Of a stretch of DNA of 64,000 nt, positions 59,745 through 64,000 are shown piece by piece. Position numbers and translations under genes: made by a program. Numbering within the stretch: the first letter of the stretch is position 1; every line of letters begins with the position of its first letter. The stretch is from contig JAWKUK010000025.1 in NCBI GenBank assembly GCA_041398605.1, positions 47,021 through 111,020 on the forward strand, in the 5' to 3' direction. The notes beneath the pieces were generated by a model, which did no database searches, was not told where the DNA came from, and saw nothing but the letters and a program-made list of their open reading frames with translations. This stretch comes from JAWKUK01 sp041398605 (GTDB taxonomy: Bacteria; Planctomycetota; UBA1135; GCA-002686595).

Positions 59745-62700
59745 TCAGCGAGGGACCGTGAGCGTGAGGCCATGTCGCTGGAGCGGGTGGACGTGGACCT
59801 CGTCCGTCGCGACTGAACCCGCCGCGTCAGCGTCCTCTGGCTCGCTGGACCGTCCTTCGAGCGCGCGCGCTTCGACGCGCCAGGGGCCTGGCCGGAGGCC
59901 GGTGAAGTCGATGGTCGAACGGACTCCTGAGAGCTCGTCATGCGCGACCGAGGGGCCTGCTCCGGCCCACGTCAACGTCACCTGGCAGTTCCGTGGGCTC
60001 GAGCCATCGGACATAACGAGCGTCACCGCCACGTCGCCCGCGGGTTCGAGCGAGAAGTCGAGCCGGCGCGCCTCGTCGTCAACGAGCTTCACGAGCTCCG
60101 AGCGCGCGAGGCGCTGGGTCGCCGACGCCTCGACGAACAACACATACCCCGGCGGCGCCGCCATGACTTCATAGCGCCCAGCGGCGTCTGTGACGTAGCG
60201 CTCGTAGGGCTCCTCGCCGCCGGACATTGCATAGAGCCCTGCTGCGTCGACCAACAGCACCATCGGCCCGCGCATGTACGAGCCGTCCGGCCCGCGCACC
60301 GACACGTGCACCTCGGCGCCCGCAAGCGGCGTCCCCTCGGCGCTGGTGACTGTGCCGAACAGCTTGGCGGAGGGCAGCTGGACCCGCAGGTCGGTCAGGT
60401 CCTCAACGAGCTTGAGGTGCGTCACGTGCGGGAACCTGCGCGCGGGATGTGTGACCGCGAGCGTCACATCGCCTTCCGCGACCGCCTCGAACGCGAAGCG
60501 CCCCGATCCGTCGGTCGCCGACCTTGGATCGCCGAGGTCCATGAAGCTCAGGATCTCGCTGAGCTCCACGTGGCGTTCGAAGACGAACAACCCCGCGCCG
60601 GCCACAGCGGTGCCGAGCTCCTCGACGCGCCCCGCCAGCACGCGGCGCGTCGGCACGATGAGCTCGAGCACGCGCGTCTCTCCGGGCGCGAGCGTGGCGC
60701 CGACCGTGTGCTGCGGCGGCGTGTCTTCGACCATCGAGACCATGGCAACCGCGCCGCCGCGCATGAAGCGCTTGGCCCAGACCTCGCGCTCCGCAGCGAC
60801 GAAGCGGTGTTCCCCCGCAGGCAGGTCGTTGAACAGCGCGCGGCCCTCGAAGTCCGACTCGACGGCCGGCTGCGGCCGCTCTGTGTGGTCAGGCCCTTGG
60901 TGGTCGACACGCACGCCAGCGACCGCAGCGCCGGCGCCGTCGCGCACTTCGACCATGACCGTCGCGCACGGGACGAGATAGAGCGCGGCCTGCTCGATCG
61001 CGGACGCGAGGGGCAGCTCGAGGGGTACGTAGCCTGTGCGCTCGACCGTCAGAGTGGCCCCCTCCGGGTCGCACTTCGTGACCCGCGCGCGCCCCGACCC
61101 ATCGCTGTGGGAGATGCGCGGGAGCGCCGAGCCGGCCCCCGTGATGCGCAGCCGCGCGTCGGCGAGGGGCGCCGCGGTCGCGGCATCGCTGACGGACAGC
61201 GTCCACGCTCCGACGGGCGCAAGCTCGACGACGGGCAGCTCGCGCTCTCCACCACCACTCCAATCGAACGGCCCGAGGCGCGCGACCGCGTAGCCCTCGG
61301 CTTCGACCGCGAGGTGCACGTCAGCCTGCGGCTCGACCTCGAAGTGCAGCGCGCCCGCCTCGCTCGCGCGCCCGCCGATCGCGCCGGCGCTGCTCGCTGT
61401 GAGCAGCGTCCACCTCGGCTCGTCCGAGGAGCTCCGCACCTCGAACGAGGCGACGAGCGCGCCCGTCTCGCGGTCGCGGCAGCGAAGCGTGACGCCGGGG
61501 CGGGGTCGATACGTAACCTCCGCGGTCGACGCGCCCGGCTCCAACGTCACGAGCGCCGCGCACGAGCGCCATGCGCCGTCGGGCCGCTGCTCCTCGAGCT
61601 GGAGGTAGTGCGAGACGTCCGGCGCGAGGCCGCGCAGCGTGACCTGTGCGGCGTCGTGGAGCTCCCAGTGACGCTCGGTGTACAGCGTGAACGCAGCCTC
61701 GTCGTCCGCGAGCGTCGCGCCCGCGCCTGGCGCAGCCGTGATGCGCAAGGCGCGCGGCGCGCGCGCTCCGTCGAGGACACGGACCTCCGCCGACGCGCCG
61801 CGCGAGAGCGCGATGGTGAGCGGCGCCGGCGCGCTGCCGTCTGGCGCGGGCAACGCCACGAGCCTCGGGACGTAGCCCTGGGCCAGCACGCCCAGGCTGC
61901 AGCCGCGATGCGGGAGCGCGTCGGTAACGAACCGGCCGTCCGCGCCTGTGCGCGCGACCGCTCGGAGGGTCACCGCCTGCACCATGTCGGGTTGATCGAT
62001 GAGGTTGAGCGCGGCCCCTGCGACCGCCACGCCGCCGTCGTCGACGACAAAGCCGGTCGCGCTCCGACCGCGCTGCAGCACGAGGTCTGTGAGCTCGTGG
62101 AGCTCCACCTGCGGCAGCGCGAGCGCGACGTTGGCCGGCAGGCAGCCGGCGGCGACGGCCCGCAAGCGATAGGCCCCAGCCGGGACGCGCTGGAATTGAA
62201 AGCGCCCGCCTGCTGCGCTGTCCGCGACCGCTGCGATGCTGCCGCCCTCACGCAAGAGCGCGAGCGCAGCCCCTTGGAGCGCGGCGCCGGACTCATCGAC
62301 GACGCGACCGACGATCGCCACGCCAGCGGACTCTGGCTGAGCGCGCTCGATCGTTGCCGCCTCGACGCGCTTAAGAGACTCGCGCGGCGTCTCCACGCGC
62401 GCCTGCGTTGACGCGACCGCGTCGCCGAGCGCAGGCGACGCCGTGGACGGCGTCAACGACGACCCCGCGGTCGGTGACACGCTGGCAGGCCCCAGCGGCG
62501 CCTGATCGAGCTCGCGGAGCCCAAAGAAGCCCAGGACACCGACCAGGGCGACCGCGGCCGCCCACTTCATGGAGGTCTGCATGATGAGGTTCGAGAGGAG
62601 CCCTGTCGGCGCGAGCGGGCCCGGGCGCGGCAGCGCCATCGCAAGGAGCGCGGACACCGGCCGCTCCCCCTGGTCGCTTAGGCTTGCGCGCAAGCGAGCG

Positions 62701-63164
62701 AGCCCGCGCTGGAGGTGGCTCTTCACGGTCGGAACGGGCAGCGCGCGCAGGCGTGCGATCTCGCGCGGCGGGAGGTCATCCCAGAAGCGCATGAGCACGA
62801 CCCCGCGATAGGGCTCGGGCAACGCCTGCACGGCCGATGCGATCTGGGTCAGCAGCTCGACCTGCCCGAGCTGATCGAGCGGCGAGGGCGCGCGCTCCGG
62901 ACGGGCGACCGCCTGCTCGCGTCGCAAGCGCGCAGCGTCTGCGGTCCGCTGGCTCGCGCCCAGGTTGCGCAGCACCGTGCGGAGCCACGGCAACGTTGCG
63001 ACGCCGCGCCCCTCGGGCGACACCGGTCCGAAACGACGCTCGCGCAGCCACGCCTCTTGCGCGAGGTCGTCCGCGAGGTGTGGATCCCCCACGAGCTCAC
63101 GGGCGAGCGCTCGCACGAAGCGCCCGTGATCGGCGAGGAGGTCGTTGAGGGTGGGTCCGGACAT
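59745..63164 (-). CDS. ECF sigma factor fused through a membrane helix to periplasmic repeat domains
   Basis: A 1139-residue fusion. Residues 1-165 form an ECF sigma-70: region 2 LLADHGRFVRALARELVGDPHLADDLAQEAWL, and region 4 LPEPYRGVVLMRFWDDLPPREIARLRALPVPTVKSHLQRGLARLRASL. A single helix (MKWAAAVALVGVLGFFGLREL, about 199-219) follows. The remaining ~900 residues are carboxypeptidase-regulatory-like beta domains with typical VGRVVDESGAALQGAALALL and LAGRVEELGTAVAGAGLFV phrases. The topology is sigma in the cytoplasm and sensor-like domains outside. No separate anti-sigma gene is near, so the extracytoplasmic part may itself control the sigma factor. The ATG at 63164 is chosen; a longer frame is not supported. 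Confidence 0.88.
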   Translation of the reverse strand: MSGPTLNDLLADHGRFVRALARELVGDPHLADDLAQEAWLRERRFGPVSPEGRGVATLPWLRTVLRNLGASQRTADAARLRREQAVARPERAPSPLDQLGQVELLTQIASAVQALPEPYRGVVLMRFWDDLPPREIARLRALPVPTVKSHLQRGLARLRASLSDQGERPVSALLAMALPRPGPLAPTGLLSNLIMQTSMKWAAAVALVGVLGFFGLRELDQAPLGPASVSPTAGSSLTPSTASPALGDAVASTQARVETPRESLKRVEAATIERAQPESAGVAIVGRVVDESGAALQGAALALLREGGSIAAVADSAAGGRFQFQRVPAGAYRLRAVAAGCLPANVALALPQVELHELTDLVLQRGRSATGFVVDDGGVAVAGAALNLIDQPDMVQAVTLRAVARTGADGRFVTDALPHRGCSLGVLAQGYVPRLVALPAPDGSAPAPLTIALSRGASAEVRVLDGARAPRALRITAAPGAGATLADDEAAFTLYTERHWELHDAAQVTLRGLAPDVSHYLQLEEQRPDGAWRSCAALVTLEPGASTAEVTYRPRPGVTLRCRDRETGALVASFEVRSSSDEPRWTLLTASSAGAIGGRASEAGALHFEVEPQADVHLAVEAEGYAVARLGPFDWSGGGERELPVVELAPVGAWTLSVSDAATAAPLADARLRITGAGSALPRISHSDGSGRARVTKCDPEGATLTVERTGYVPLELPLASAIEQAALYLVPCATVMVEVRDGAGAAVAGVRVDHQGPDHTERPQPAVESDFEGRALFNDLPAGEHRFVAAEREVWAKRFMRGGAVAMVSMVEDTPPQHTVGATLAPGETRVLELIVPTRRVLAGRVEELGTAVAGAGLFVFERHVELSEILSFMDLGDPRSATDGSGRFAFEAVAEGDVTLAVTHPARRFPHVTHLKLVEDLTDLRVQLPSAKLFGTVTSAEGTPLAGAEVHVSVRGPDGSYMRGPMVLLVDAAGLYAMSGGEEPYERYVTDAAGRYEVMAAPPGYVLFVEASATQRLARSELVKLVDDEARRLDFSLEPAGDVAVTLVMSDGSSPRNCQVTLTWAGAGPSVAHDELSGVRSTIDFTGLRPGPWRVEARALEGRSSEPEDADAAGSVATDEVHVHPLQRHGLTLTVPR

Positions 63165-63275
63165 GGGCGACGTCACACAAGAGACTGCGCCGAGCCGCGA
63201 TCGGTGGCAGCGTTTCGCGGCAAAAAAGACCACCTCGATCCCGGCTGACGTGCCAGGCCACCTCGGCGCGCCGCT

Positions 63276-63338
63276 CCCCGTGGACGGACCGGCGTTCCCC
63301 GTGGACGGACCGGCGCTCCCCGTGGACGGACCGGCGCT
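63276..63338. repeat. Three 21-bp tandem repeats upstream of the sigma-fusion gene
   Basis: CCCCGTGGACGGACCGGCGCT is repeated three times (the first copy ends GTT) at 63276-63296, 63297-63317 and 63318-63338, about 110 bases before the sigma-fusion start and 74 before the divergent membrane gene. In this divergent promoter region it may bind a regulator or simply be an unstable repeat. Confidence 0.85.
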
Positions 63339-63411
63339 CCCCGAGGGCCCCGGGCCCCGTCAGGGCGCGGGGGAGTGGTGCAAATCGCGCTGACTCCTTA
63401 CCGTTGGAACC

Positions 63412-64000
63412 ATGACGCCTGCCTCGGTCGCGACAAGAGGGCTGCTGCGCTTGGCCGGCATCGCCGCCTTGCTCGCTGGCGCTCTCGTCCTGTGCTTTGC
63501 CATCCTCGCCGACGGGCACGGATTGCTCTTCGATGCTGCGGTCTACGAAGGGGCCTCGACCGAGACATGGCGGCAAGCCGTCGTCGCAGCGCCGCGCTTG
63601 TCGAAGGTCATCATGCTGCTGCCGGCGCTCGGGTTCTCGTGCATGCTGCTGCTCGTCCACGCGCTGCGCCGGTGCCTCCAGCAGGACAGTTGGCAACTGA
63701 CCCTGGCCCTCGTTGGCTACGGCATCGGTGTCCCGGTCGCGGTCTTCGCCTTCACCGTTCAGCTGGCACTGATGAACGAAGTGCTGTTGATCCACGCGTA
63801 CCGACCAGAGGCGTCCGCGGCGCTCGAGGCGACCGCCGGCGTCCTTCAGCTCCTCTTCCACCTCGTCAATCAGTTCGTTGGGCCTTTTTTCGTCATTGTG
63901 CTCGGCACCTCGATGATGGCCTGGGCCGTGCTGCGAGCGCGACTTGTGCCCAGGTGGATCTGCCTCTGGCTCATGACCTGCGGCGCCATGGTCTGCGCCT
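63412..64000 (+). CDS. Multi-pass membrane protein (DUF4386-like), cut by window edge
   Basis: From ATG 63412 to the window end is open for about 196 residues. It contains about five hydrophobic helices (for example RLAGIAALLAGALVLCFAIL, VIMLLPALGFSCMLLLVHAL, LALVGYGIGVPVAVFAFTVQ, FVGPFFVIVLGTSMMAWAVL), with polar loops between. The pattern, including a late 'R-x-x-L-V-P-R-W-I' before the last helix, resembles the DUF4386 family of unknown function. It is divergent from the sigma-fusion gene. No stop is reached within the window. Confidence 0.7.
   Translation, partial: MTPASVATRGLLRLAGIAALLAGALVLCFAILADGHGLLFDAAVYEGASTETWRQAVVAAPRLSKVIMLLPALGFSCMLLLVHALRRCLQQDSWQLTLALVGYGIGVPVAVFAFTVQLALMNEVLLIHAYRPEASAALEATAGVLQLLFHLVNQFVGPFFVIVLGTSMMAWAVLRARLVPRWICLWLMTCGAMVCA

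Noticed and set aside
59940..62411. An 823-codon plus-strand frame opposite the sigma-fusion gene
   Set aside because: It lacks domain-like sequence and overlaps the recognised fusion entirely.
1..64000. Prophage, plasmid or integrative element
   Set aside because: No integrase, capsid, replication or conjugation genes were seen; gene content is chromosomal.

Overview
The window is very GC-rich, with third codon positions almost always G or C, so most long antisense reading frames are shadows of real genes. It looks like a chromosomal piece of a Gram-negative bacterium with lipid A (lpxK, an LpxL-type acyltransferase, hldE) and lipoproteins (lgt). Several traits point to Planctomycetota, perhaps a Poly30/Saltatorellus-like lineage: a secreted protein ending in the 'GRAGTV...GGSQGTLCLGG...ETWRFQCWHRDVNP' type module, an ECF sigma factor fused through a membrane helix to carboxypeptidase-regulatory-like domains, bacterial Pus10, and few clear Shine-Dalgarno sites. 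The lineage is an inference. No rRNA, tRNA, CRISPR array, integrase or intact transposase was seen.

1-4.0 kb (minus): rpoZ, lpxK, an LpxL-like acyltransferase, a deoxyhypusine-synthase-like protein and hldE (cut by the window edge). 4.25-12.4 kb: envelope genes, namely a lipoprotein/barrel, a membrane spermidine-synthase-like fusion, two SGNH hydrolases and a GT4 glycosyltransferase, with a short tandem repeat and a hairpin. 12.6-15.3 kb (plus): a tightly overlapping four-gene redox cluster with a Rieske/ferric-reductase-like protein. 15.4-20.7 kb (minus): a six-repeat secreted protein and a CsgG/DUF4810/DUF799 lipoprotein operon. 21-25.6 kb (minus): the YhaO/YhaN DNA-repair pair, with yhaN broken by two opposite frameshifts.

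25.6-32.1 kb: a secreted propeller-like protein, a GNAT enzyme, and a plus-strand operon of a small Cys/Pro-rich protein, a haem-oxygenase-like diiron enzyme (HDO) and an SGNH protein with a carbamoyltransferase-like tail. That operon is the best candidate for an undescribed system. 32.2-38.1 kb (minus): an MMPL transporter, a biotin carboxylase, a biotin carrier, a sarcosine-oxidase-like flavoprotein and RidA. 38.2-43.5 kb: small genes, rhodanese, a membrane alkaline-phosphatase-family protein and a secreted carboxypeptidase-regulatory-like protein.

43.5-51.5 kb holds housekeeping-type genes: a Cys/Met PLP enzyme, a FabZ-like dehydratase, Pus10, Lgt, an RNase HII-like protein, a UGM/amine-oxidase-like flavoprotein and gamma-glutamyltransferase. 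51.8-57.2 kb holds a frameshifted beta-propeller lipoprotein, a TlpA-like protein lacking its cysteines and an acyl-CoA synthetase. 57.4-64 kb holds a large carboxypeptidase-regulatory-like protein, the sigma-factor fusion and a truncated membrane protein. The overall theme is envelope construction and surface display, with two possible redox or natural-product modules set among ordinary genes.
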